In this document: piece after piece, positions 48,656-60,800 of the stretch | Position numbering within the stretch: the first letter of the stretch is position 1 | How the letters are laid out: the number at the start of each line of letters is the position of its first letter | Assembly (NCBI GenBank): GCA_914767715.1 | Contig: OU612068.1 | Span: forward strand, 20,584,001-20,648,000 | DNA from: Membranipora membranacea | Lineage: Eukaryota > Bryozoa > Gymnolaemata > Cheilostomatida > Membraniporidae | Reading direction: 5' to 3' | DNA: 64,000 bases | Program-made: the position numbers and the translations under genes | Notes under the pieces: generated by a model | Database searches by the model: none | The model's input: the letters and a program-made list of their open reading frames with translations, nothing else | What the model was told of the DNA's origin: nothing

Positions 48656-51600
48656 TTATGCCGTTGAGAAAGAGACATTGTTTAGGCTGTCAGTTTGCAG
48701 TTGCCTCCATTTTCGTGATAATAAGAGCTTGTAAGCTCGTCTGAACTTTTGATTTAACCAAGCATAGACAAAAGTGTTGAGACATGAGTTCAGCATTGCA
48801 AATGACCATGCTGCTACAAAATAGTCTGCTGGTAATCGGCCATTGAAGTCTGCAAATCCAGCTATACTGAGAGGAGTCCAGAATGTTATAAACACGATGA
48901 ATACAACCATCATACCTAAAATTGTCCGATATTTCTTCGTGTCACTTGAAGTTTTACTCTGTAAAATAAAATAAAGGACAATTATCTTCACATTGACCGC
49001 TGCTGGTTCACAAACCTTGTTTCTCGAATCTCAGTAAGGACATTTCTGACAACACTTCATAATTGTAACAATGAACGTTTTTCTTGTTTGTTGTTGACAT
49101 GAGTACATTTGACATCACTGAACTGTTTAATGTTTCTGCATCAAACTGATATCCATTTCCTTTGGTAGATTGGAATAAACTTCTTGGGCCATGGCTGTGC
49201 CCATAGACAAGTTTTGTCTATGGTTGTGCCCATCAAAAGAGCTTGTTGGTCACAATATGCTTGATAGCCCTAACTACTAAAATCCAGTCGACTCACTTTT
49301 GCTATCGTAATGCCATTTCATGTTGATACTGCGGCACGCATTCTTTTTTTGTCTTTTTCTCTCTAAAGTCCTAACACCTTAATGGGTGCTTTGGAAGACA
49401 GTTTACATGAAGTTGTACATGTTTAGCTGAGAATGCTTTTAATGATGAGATATAACGCACTTGTGTCGGTGTAGATAAATGCATCCAATTTTTTAGCTGT
49501 AGATTGTGTCAGATTTAAACAAACTGAATTTGGCAATATTATTGGCAATTTGGCCTTGCACCTTGACTAGCTACGACATTGTCAAATCTATTGCGCGTGT
49601 TGGCCTCATCATTGCTTTACTCTCATGTTCTAAATGTCCTAAATCTTAATTCTTAACTTGTTCAAAATAGAAACAAAGCAAAAATCACCAGGGAGTTGAA
49701 AGTTCATTGTTGCTTGTTTTTAGGTTCAAATGCACTTATCTTGTAAAATCACCTTATTCAATCTCAGCAAGAGATTCTTAGCTGAAGGCGATCCTTATTA
49801 AAACAGCTATAATATACCTTTTAATTAATAATTTTCATTGTCGTTAAATATGCCAATAGTGTCAAAGACCTGCTATTTTTTCAATCTATTCAATCTCCTG
49901 CATCATTATATATCATATATTATTCCAATCTACCCGTGGAAATGGAATATGGAAATTGTACCAAGTTTAAATTAGACTCAAACTTGTTTATTGTATTTAA
50001 TCGGACGAGGTTAAAACTTGAGAAGTGAAAACTCACCACATTTGAGGTGTCCAAGGTTTGAGAATTGCCAGAGCTCCTCCTGAGACCGCGACTGAGACCT
50101 CGGGGCACAGAATCTCTATGTCTACGTATCTCCAGGGTTCTGCTTTGTCGAACTGACTTTTGCAGCTCAAATCTGACATTTCTAAACTAAAAATAAATGA
50201 ATAAACCTTGATTAATTCACAGAAAAGAAATTTTATCATGACTACTGGTAGCAACTGTATATATGCATACTCTATGCACAAAAACCTTCAACATGAAGTA
50301 TTGTTTTATCTAAATTCAGCCCTTCAACATGAAGTTTTGTCTACCTAAATTCAGCACTGCAATTGCCACCCCTCCCCTCCCCACCAGTGTATGTGAAAAT
50401 GTAGCTGCCTCACATATCATCCATTAAAATGTAAGGCGAGACAGAATCATAGCAGAAGCATTTATTAATTGTAGAGACAGAGCGTACCTTTTTTAGTATA
50501 CAGTAGTAACACGTGACATTGAGCCCTATGGCCGGCACCAAAGCTAAGCCATTCAGAAACACGTTCACGTAGAGATAAGAGTTGAAGTCATAGGCAGAGA
50601 ACATACAAGCTTTGTATTTGACATTTGCAGTCCATACTCCAAGTCCGAAGAATGGCGGTATTATCATCAAGCCGACATACACATAGCTTACGATGAATAT
50701 TAATACTATGTTGCGCTTCGTATAAATCATTGAGTACATCTAAAATGTAAAAACAAAAATGTTTATTCCAGAAATTGTGCCTAATGACTAAACAAGCATC
50801 CGTTGGCTCTGATTGGTTGTTTCGGTATCTCCAAAACCAACCAATCAGAGACAACAACAGGAAAATTTAGGCTGGCTAATGTGTTGGGCCATCACATTGG
50901 CTAGCCCTCAACCTAATTGGGAAAAACAAATAACAAGGAATTGCAACGATCTTTACATGTTGTCTCAGCACCAGTAAATCAAAGTACATAGTAAGTGTCA
51001 TCAAATCTAATAGCCATTTTATATTAGGGAGTTTAATACAAACACCCTTAAAACAGAGTATTGAGGTCTATCAATCAATTTGCATAATAAGTGACCAATT
51101 TTCCCTCTCATCGGGTATAAGTTTGACTGGCAGCAGGGAGTCTGGCACAGACTTCCTGCAGCCAGTGTGTGTCTTGTAGCAATATGATTTGAACTAAACA
51201 TTCACGATTTTACCCACATATGGGGGTTTGCAGACCAAGATGTAACGATTCACTGCTATGTTTGCCATTGACATCATTGATAGAAGCATAACTGAGATAT
51301 TCATAGGTCCAAACACCTTGCAGGCTGAAGGTGCTCCATATTTGTCGGTTATATGCGTACGCATGCTCATAGGAAGGATGATTCCGCATACGATTGTATC
51401 TATACCAGCCAAATGTGCCACAAACATATTTGGAACGGTCTGTAGCTTTTTACTAAAAAATTAAACCTTGAAAGGAAAATCACTACAATAAACACATACA
51501 TCTTTTGCTGTTTAGGAAGGAAGTACAAACATCCTTGTGTGCCTGGGGTTTGAAAAATCAATCGAGAAAGCTCACCCAGTGGCACTATAGCCCAAAACTA

Positions 51601-53611
51601 TTCGGCCGGCAGCATCAATAGCCTGGCAGTGAATAGCAAGGGCACTTTCAGGTTGCGCGATCTCACCATCTCAAGGTCACACATTCCCAAGATTTTTCAG
51701 TGATTATATATAGTCATGCAGGCAAAGTGAGAGAATAAAAAATCCATGTTACATGTACATTATGACAATTTCAATTATGGATTTCAATCATTTTACAGCA
51801 GAAGGTAAGGGTCAACTCAGAGTTAAGAGAAATATTATAACTTCCATTGGATAAGAATGTTTTCAAATTCAACCATCGAGAAAAAGGGTAAAATATTCAA
51901 TCAAGGTACTCAGAAAAATTACATTGATATCATGTAGTATTGTATATTAATGGGATTTGGTCACAGACATAATAATTATTGTAATTTAGGATATTCGCTT
52001 TGGACAGCAAGCATGCAGTCATGTATTATTGGAGGTCAGTTCGCTACAATATACGGCGATTGTGCTGTTGTTAGTGTTGCGGGTTGCAAAACGCATGTCT
52101 CTCGAACATTGCATTGCATTTGGAATTTTGCTGAAATCTCATTAATTTTTGTACAATGATATACCAATAACGAAACAAACATGTGAATGCAATGCAAACC
52201 ATGTTCATAATAGTATTTCTGTATATGACAAACATGTTACTACCCTAGAGTTAATATTAATAATTATTGTTAATAATCATTATATTTAATTATTGTTTTT
52301 TGAGTCTGAAGAAGTTTCAAGTCAACGACAGACAGATTCATTTCTGTTAGAATCGATTTCTCACGAGTTTCAAGACAAGCTTTTGCCACAGAGTAAGGAT
52401 CCTTTCTTGTTTTATAATAGCTCATTGTTAAAGTAGCAGAAAACCACAAAAGTTATAATTATTTTGATATTTGATGCGTAATCATGCACTCATTCTAAAT
52501 TTGCATGTCATAAAAAATATTAAATTAGAAAAATCTAATTATCTTAATTGCAAACTCTCTTCCACCATTTTGTTTCAGTAATAGGCATACCCAATATGAT
52601 TGGCCAAGTGTTAATACCCTCGAAATAAATATATTGCTGGAAAATCTTGATGTAGAAAAGTATTTGTTTCTAGAATTTAAGCAGCCATCATTTTTCTGCT
52701 TTAATCTTAATACATAAACAGTCATTTCAATCGAAAAATCATCTACAAAAACAACATTTTTGCCTTCAATAAAAAGAAAATTACGCTCTTCTTTCTATGA
52801 GATTATAAACAAAACTTAGCGTCCCAATTTAATTCACTTTTTTTGCAGCCACTGGGGTTTAGGGGCTGCTGACTGCCCTGTGGTGCAGAACCAGAGCTTA
52901 TACCTAGGATTTTCATTGTTGAGTATGTTGCCGAGCTGTGAAGGAAAATTGCAAGTGGATTTATATCTAGTGGTGCCAGGGTTGTATGCTACTTTAATCA
53001 GCCTGATTTTGATTGCTTTTAGCTGTGTAGAAACCCCTCAGTTAGTTGTTTGTGTGTCTGTTACATACGAAATCACAACTTTTTAAATAAATTAAGATCT
53101 CCCAAACTTTTTAGTAATATGCGACAAAACTTCTCAGCATAAATTTTGAGATTTCTGTGAAAAATCTAACAAATTGAACAACTTATATTTTAAAATCTTC
53201 AAACGAAATTAAGTTCATGGCGACTGACACATTTGAATTGGACGCAAGGCCATGTAAAACATTTGTAAGAAATAAAAAATTTTTCATTGCAATTGTTATG
53301 GTTGATTGCTGTTAACTTGAAGCTTTTTGAACCTAAATTGGTAAAAGTCGACAAAACATTCTGCGTGTACACAGATAGTATCCTTGTTATGTTGTTGAGA
53401 TATACATGAATATAGAAAACATGACTTACCTGATGCAAACAATAAGTATTGTTAGAATATTTCCAAGAGTTCCGAACACCCCCGTCATGCCATTTAGCAG
53501 AAGCAGAAAATAAACCAGGCCAGGAGTGAGGGTGTCCAGCTCTGCCTGGTTCTCCGGTATGCTGGTTCTGTTGTTTGTCCTCAGTAAAATCTGAGATGAG
53601 CTGTTAGCCAT
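48656..53611 (-). CDS. Class A (rhodopsin-like) GPCR, melatonin-receptor-like motifs
   Basis: Seven-helix plasma membrane receptor; ligand unknown. Exons (minus): 53611-53430 (ATG at 53611), 51452-51218, 50739-50488, 50186-50037, 48958-48656. They join in frame to 373 residues. The N-terminus has NSS and NRT glycosylation sites. TM1 holds GN (FGTLGNILTILIV, about residues 46-58), TM2 HLAGIDTIVCGIILP, TM3 a cysteine and ends in NRY (IAVNRYILVCKP) in place of DRY. TM4 is VLIFIVSYVYVGLMIIPPFF, TM5 FLNGLALVPAIGLNVTCYY. A basic third loop has its own 50-residue exon. TM6 reads FITFWTPLSI (FWTP for CWxP) and TM7 SCLNTFVYAWLNQKFRRAY (NTFVY for NPxxY). NRY with a non-Pro TM7 motif and LNQ+F resemble melatonin receptors; Moody/Tre1-like orphan receptors are alternatives. 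Confidence 0.85.
50807..50850. repeat. Inverted repeat with 13-bp arms (paired CCAAT motifs)
   Basis: ctctgattggttg at 50807-50819 and caaccaatcagag at 50838-50850 are perfect reverse complements around an 18-nt spacer that itself partly pairs. It lies in the GPCR intron between exons 2 and 3. Each arm carries an ATTGG/CCAAT pentamer. Confidence 0.75.
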
Positions 53612-54885
53612 CTTTGTTACCAAGGTACTGCTGCCTGCTGTTATCTGGGGAATGATTAAATTTACCTGGATTCTGAATTAAATATACATTGCACATCCCA
53701 TGCATTGTGATTGTATGTTGTGCACTTGTTATTGGTCAACATAATTATTATTAACACAGTTATAAGATATCAGCCACATCATTCTTCTTGTTTCCCAATA
53801 GGCCTGATAGAGGAACAACTCATCGAATGTCACACTTTCAAAACTAATTGCATTTGGCAACTTCCAGTATTCACACATTGTTCTGCATGCCTATCAGCTT
53901 GTGTGGAAGCTCAACACACCTCACGGGTGTACATCCAATCCAACTAAGGCATATCTAAGAGCCCGTTTAGGTCTGTCGCCTATTTTGTAACTTTTTATCA
54001 ACTATCTTAGGCAGCACCTTAATACACGTGCAGCCATCGTCAGCATTATATATGTTGCATTATTAATCACGTTGCATAAAAAAATGCATAATGCATATAT
54101 AATGACGTATGTTGCATTCAATACATTCCAATATACGTGGTCATATTTTGGTTCTTTTAGTTCTCTGCTACCTCCTTGACCATTTTGCTTAAAAGTACAA
54201 GAAGCCCAAAGAGTTATCTGCTAAATCTATCCAAACGAAACTGTATAGATGATCGTAATGCGCAAGAGCTAGTTATATTCATTGATGTACAATATGATTC
54301 CACTTTACAAAATGTACAGAAGGGGTAAGTAAATTGCTTGCAGTAAGTAAAAGTTGATGAGCAAGAAAGAATATTGAAGAAAAGTATAGCGAGCAAACGA
54401 TTGATACAGATATCAATATCAATTAACCATACCACATCGAATAAAATTAAATTAAGTGTAAAAAAACCATTAATATGAAACAAATAAAATAGTCAACAGA
54501 AAAAAAGAGTTGGCAAATGTATTGTTATTGTTTCAGTGCTGATAAATCCCTTGTTAACATATCACAAGTAGAAAAATAGTTCAATAAGTAAAAACATGAG
54601 CATCTTTGGGCAAATAATATACATAATAATATATGTTAGCAATATGATATGATATCTGAGCATTTACAATATTCTCAGTATACAGCTATAACCGTGACTG
54701 CGGTTGGTATCAAAAATAACTTTTGTCGTTGTGTAAATAGCTGGTCGGGCGATAAGCAACATGGACGCCTCAAGGCTTTGTTTATTAAAGACAACATTAA
54801 AAGTGAGAGGTACAAAAATGATCCACCTTGCAAATAGCATTGTAGAGAAAGGTAAATATTTCGTAAAAAAAGCTAAGAAAACATG
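53612..54885. other. Intergenic: GPCR 5' side / TTC28-like 3' side
   Basis: About 1.3 kb between two minus-strand genes. A candidate poly(A) signal for the TTC28-like gene lies at 54781-54786. The GPCR promoter should lie just above 53611. I see no other gene. Confidence 0.55.
54781..54786 (-). terminator. Candidate poly(A) signal of the TTC28-like gene
   Basis: TTTATT on the plus strand reads AATAAA on the minus strand, about 100 bp after the stop codon at 54886. Confidence 0.4.
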
Positions 54886-57800
54886 TCAACACTCAGAGGC
54901 TTTCATGCCCTCGTACAAGTAAAATGGCTGAGCGTTATTTGCTGCTGCATTGGTGTTGTACCCCCAGGAAGGGCTATTACTTGTACTAGGGTTCTGGGTT
55001 CTATTGGATCTTGATTGATATGTATTAGAGTTTGATTCTGGGTATAGGTCGTCGACGAAATGATTATGTATATCCGCTATGTAGCGCTGATCGGGAATAG
55101 GCGGTTCTTCTTCGTACACGTTAACATAATCCATACCATCAGTATTAGAGGATGCTGACTTTGGGTAAGGAGGCAAGTCCAGACCATTTACATTCACCTG
55201 TGGTTTGAAAGTGTGGTTTTGCTTAGCATACGGCTTAATGGCAGGTTTGATTTTGAGCGGGGAATTAGACCTGTTGTTGTTTGGGGTTTTGGTGTTATTT
55301 GAGTAAGGTACCGCGGGTAGAGCAGAGTTATTGACATAGTTTGGTGTGACAGGAGGTGGTGTAGATGTCACAGCTACATAGTTAGCCCGATGATGCTCAA
55401 ATTCAGAGTCGGATACTTCAAAACCTCCATTCTCGTAGTATGTAAAGTCATCATAGTCTGAACCATCAACAAGCTGCTCCCTCGAGTCTGAAAGCTGTCG
55501 CCTATGATTTGTTGATTTCTTAGGTAAGAATTCTACAATAGACTCCGGCTGTTGTATTTCACTCTGACGGGCGTGGCTTATCAGAGTGTTGTTGCGGTGA
55601 TTGACTGCAATATTATATGGAGGCGGGGCTTTCGGCGCACTTATTGAGGTACTACGATCGTTAGACTCCTCCCCTTTCTCATTGTCATTCTCATAGCCAG
55701 GAGGTGGTCGAACTGTTTCAATAGGTGCTTCAGATTCACTTTCACTAAATGCTATGGCAACATCATTAAATCTTACACCTTTCGTTGCTGGAGGAGTATT
55801 TTGAGGATTCTGACTGACTTTTATGACAGGTGGCTCAACCCTTGGCTTTGGTTTAGGTGCTAAAACAGGCTTCGAGGGGATTGCATCATCCTCAAAGTGT
55901 ACTTTAGGTGACTTGCGATCCATACTAGGTGTTGCAGGATTATCTGGTAGTCGTTCTGCAAACTCCTGCCTCATCCGGTTTGTCTCTTGCTTATTGTTCT
56001 GTACACTGAAATGTTGCATTTTCTCTACAGCTTGTAGCTCTGTCTTTGTATCCATCATTATTCTGAAGGCCAGAGAGGTAGGATCTTTAACTGTAGAAGC
56101 GGTCATTGTATGGGAGCTGGAAGCGCTGCCTGTAATCAATATGATAGACAGTAGACATTGAACTCATCGCCAAGGTTGAAAAATTGATTAGAAACGGATG
56201 TTTCTTACCAACACTGAGATAGGCTTAAGTTGACTCCAGGACACTTCATCGTTCAAGATCACAATGTCATTAGCTGATAGAAACAGAAATATCCGGGGCA
56301 AGAGTCACTAATATTGATTGCAGCATTGTTCATGACCTAGATGTTCATTATAACAGAACTATAGCTTAAACCAATTATGACAGATGTACTTTTTTGTATC
56401 ATTGTAATGCTCATAATACTGTGAGTAGCAATATAGGGACCTAGTGTGCACCATATCTGCTATAAATGATGTAAATTTTGGTTTTCACAAATTTGTGGGG
56501 TCCTGATTTGGTCTTCTCAGGGTTTATCTCCCCTGCAGAAAAAAAAGAAGCAGAGGAGATGACGGGAATGACGCATGCGCAACAAGGAAAAATAGCTATC
56601 CACCGTAAATGCCTTATAACACTATATTCCATGAGATTGGATATCATTTTTGCCTCCATTGCAGACATGGAGCCTATGGGAGAACTTCAAAATCAAAAGT
56701 TTCAAAGAATTTGTCAGCATTTTGAAAACCTACAAGCTTGTATAACTTTTTGAGCTCTTCAAAACGATATCTGGTGACCCTGCACTTGTTATTTCTGCTT
56801 TAAAAATGGTATTACAATACCATCAATGTTAGATTACCTCTGACTGATTATAATACTTTTACTCACCTTCACTCGAGTCAGACTCGACCATGCGTCTATT
56901 TCTCGGATTATCTCCCCTCATTCCAGATTTATCTGAGAATCTAGCCTGAGACTTGAGTGAATCTCTTTGATCAGTGCGGGTCGGTGTCCTTGTCCGCTCG
57001 TTAATCCTTCTCATAGCCGGGCCTAATACTTTCCTTGACTTATCCCTTCCTAGCGGTGAAACTGCACCTATAAGACATCATGGCATGATGTTTATACGTT
57101 TATACGCTGACAATGCTAAGAGAATTGTCAGTTTTACCATTCCTATTGCCATTACAAAGAGCTTATCAAATTTCATCTCACTAATTTTCCTGCCCTTCAC
57201 AAACATTATTCCCGTGACTCAGTAGAAAGTTGAAGAGGGCGATTTGGGTTCAATCCCCATTTTTTCCGAGTTTCTGGTTGAAACGTCGTCCTGATTATCA
57301 AAGTTTTGATAACAAAGAGGCTTTATAGACCATCATTTTGTCAATGATCTGGCGTGCCTTAATAGGACAAATAGCTCATTCTGATAAATCATTATGTCGA
57401 TGTCAAAGAGGTGTTGTAGATCATTATATTACATTATAGTCAATGTTCTGGCGTGCCAAAAATAGACAGATGTAGACGTTGAAGGCAGGCAAGGAAAACA
57501 ATTAGTGGAAATTGAGCTGCCAGATCCACAGCTGGATCTCCCACACATTATTAATTAATAGATTTTTTTAATTACTACCTTCGCTGTCGCTGGGAGATGA
57601 TGTTGCATAGTTCCCATCCGCTGCTGCATTGATGTTAGAATGTCTGGGTAGAAGACGGGTCGGGGTTCGACGTCTCGTATCGGATGAAGAAACAGAGCTA
57701 GCGTCATCAGTAGGGGTGCCGTCACTATCTACCCCCATAACCCTCGCTTCATCATCTCCAAACCTGAATCGACCTGCGTGAACAAATATGAGTAATAGAT

Positions 57801-60800
57801 TGTTAGGAAATATATGATGAGCTGTGAGCATGAGCACAAACAATGGGTAGCTACGATCATGAACACGAGCAACCGACATGGGCAAGGATCATGGCTCTTA
57901 ACTAATAGCAATATATCATGCCTTCTAGGTCTTGGCGTTATTCACCCTGTTATATCGTGCTTTTATTCCACGAATTCCAGTAACACCACTTAAAATATCA
58001 GCTGAATGTATAACCAACAAGTATTGGAAATGTCTTAATGCCGAATTGCGGATGCAGGACGAGGGCCATATAACAGTGATTTTATCATCTGACACTTTTT
58101 CATTAAAATCTAAAAGGACATTTTACAATTAAAACTTGTCATATATGGACAACACAACTTTTGAGAAAACTCAAATCAGATGAAGCTCATAGAAAAAATA
58201 AACTCAAAATCTATGAAAAACACACTTTATGCATTATTCGAGTTTGAGTGACAGCTCACAAGTATATAGGTCACAACATATACATGTAATATACAAAATT
58301 ATATATAAAACTATAGAATAAAACTATTGGTGTCAATGGTTACATCTATATAGTATGATGTGTGAGTACGGACTGAGATGGGGGAGTTATTGTGTAACAT
58401 GTGGTGTTTGGAAACAGAAATAATAAAATTACCTTCCTGAGCCAACCCATCCTCAAATCGATACAGTTCTAAACACCAGTCAAATTGTTAGCTCTTAGTA
58501 TACATGAAAGCTTTCCTAATCCCAAAGGTTTATTTGACACATAGGTCATTCTCAACCAGAAACTTATAAATGCTTATTTATTTATATGTTTATGTATTCA
58601 ATGCATAAATAATGCTGATGGATCTAGTCTAGTACAACAATCAACTCACCACAGTGACAATTTCAAACCGTAACAACAAAATGTACAGAGAAAGTCTACT
58701 TCCCAATCACACATTACCGTAGGTAGGTGTTAAAGTTGTTAATCTGGTAAGTGAAAATTTACCTGCGGGTCCTCCGAATCTGAATGCGTCATCGACACTG
58801 ACAGAAGTGTACTTTGAACTTCTTGGACTCTTCGGTACTGAGATCAGTGAGGGTTTAATCTTCTGTAAGCTGCCACTAGGATTTCTTGGTTTACTATTAT
58901 ATCCAACCTGTACAAAGATAAACAAGGTTTTATAATATGGATCAATAATTATAATACTCATATACTAAAACATAGGTAGTTCAGAAGATGAGATCAACCA
59001 ATCGCAGACCTCACAGTACAGATTGCAGGACTTTCCCTCTGAGGTGGAAAACAATCAGCAACCATTACATGACCATCGGACATTGCATAATTACCAAAGC
59101 TGTGAATTAGTAATTACATATGATGCAAGGATATAACATAGTACTTACATGATTAGCCCTGATAGAGCTAAGCCTGCCAGCTGGACTGTAATATTTGCCA
59201 TGAGGAGAGGAAGGTGGGGTACTACTGTCGTGTGGTGTCGAGCTGTCCTTACTAAAGTTACTGGTGGTTGTCGTATTCGAACTGGAGTGAGAGGAATTCA
59301 GGCTCTCCATACTGCTAGCTCCTGATAAACCAACACGAGGTGCCTCCTTAAATATAGAAAATCAAATGTTTACTTTATAGGATGTACCACACTCACTCTC
59401 ACAGTGAAAGCAATTTTCATTATAAGCAGTTCCTATTTTGTTGAGGATCATACAATGCAATTCATGCAAAGAAATCATAATTGATAAGATTAGGATTAAG
59501 TTATTTATTATTTTTTCCTTTCAAGGATGCAGCAAAATTTAGTGACTGGCTCATTTAAAAAACAAATACTAGTTGGTATAAAACTATCATGGTCTCTAGT
59601 TGCACTAGTTTGGGCACTGATAAAAGATCGTCTACCACAAATATAACAATGGTTGAGAATATGATTCTGATCATTTACAAAGTTCTCAGCAGTATTACAG
59701 CAATATACCAACCTGTGTATTGAATAATACTACTAGAGACTGAACGGCACATTGGATAATTTTCTTGCTTGATTGTTTTCCTGTTCTAATTGTCACTTCG
59801 TCTTTACCAACATCCACCAAATCAAAGCCTGTTATGAAATAAAGCAGCTGTTTGTGTATGTCAATATTCATTACATCATAATGATAAACGGAAGTAAAGA
59901 AGCAAAATAATAATGTAAAAAGAAAGACATTAAACCATAGACATGTATTGCCATGTCTTTGAGAAGGGGCTGGCCGAGGATATCAACCTCGGTTCAGGTC
60001 TCCGCAACCCATTGAACTCAAGCAAAAAATCATAGACAAGCATTTTTCAATTAAAATTCAGCAGAGAAAGGGAACTTGATATAGCAAAATTCTCAAGAAA
60101 AGTAGAAGTGGCAACTTAGCTGACTTACCCAGAGAAGCTAAGAACTCATGACAGCCGGCTACTCTCCACAGTTTGACTCTCATTCTCAACTGACTCGATG
60201 CTTCATTACGGGATAATAAATCCTTCAGCTGTAATGAGAAATAAAACCATTTCATTTTTTCATTGTTTAGAGATGATATGCAATCTATACGACCTTGATG
60301 TGACATTGATTACAATCGAAAAATGAGTAATTGTGTTCTCATTAATCAAGAAGGGACAACTACAAAAGATTATGGCCATGGCTAATTATCACTCTATTGG
60401 ATTTTATTAAATGAGTGAATGTTGTCCTGCACACTTACCAATTGAATGATGGCCTCTCCTGCCTCATAGTTACTCAACAATTTAGCGAGTGGAGTCAGCC
60501 CATTTCTTGGGATTGCTAGCAGGGCTTGTAGACTTGTACTGCATTGTGTCAGTCTTTCTCCCGGATCACTCAGAGGAAAAAATACAACTGGCGGAGTTCC
60601 GTTGGCACCAGGCTCAAACCTTAAACGCAACATTAAACATTTTAAACATACGTGCAGCATTTATCTACAAGCAGTAGCGCTTGCCCCCTTTCACTAATAA
60701 CTCTCTGCGGCATTTACCAAGAACATCATCTAAGACTCTTAGTCATATTATTTGATACAGATTTTAAATCAAACTCAAACACAAACAAAATTTTAAGCCA

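Noticed and set aside
50033-50281. Minus-strand frame beginning MSDLSCKSQF as a protein
   Set aside because: The alternative frame over 50186-50037 joins in phase with both flanking GPCR exons and gives a basic third loop; the other frame breaks the receptor.
54886-56161. Separate 417-codon gene starting at a plausible start codon near 56139
   Set aside because: An acceptor at 56130 joins in phase to the upstream TTC28-like exons, so it is best read as the gene's long terminal exon.
59941-60020. tRNA-like B box (ggttcaggtctcc) in a TTC28-like intron
   Set aside because: There is an extra base in the motif and no A box at suitable distance.
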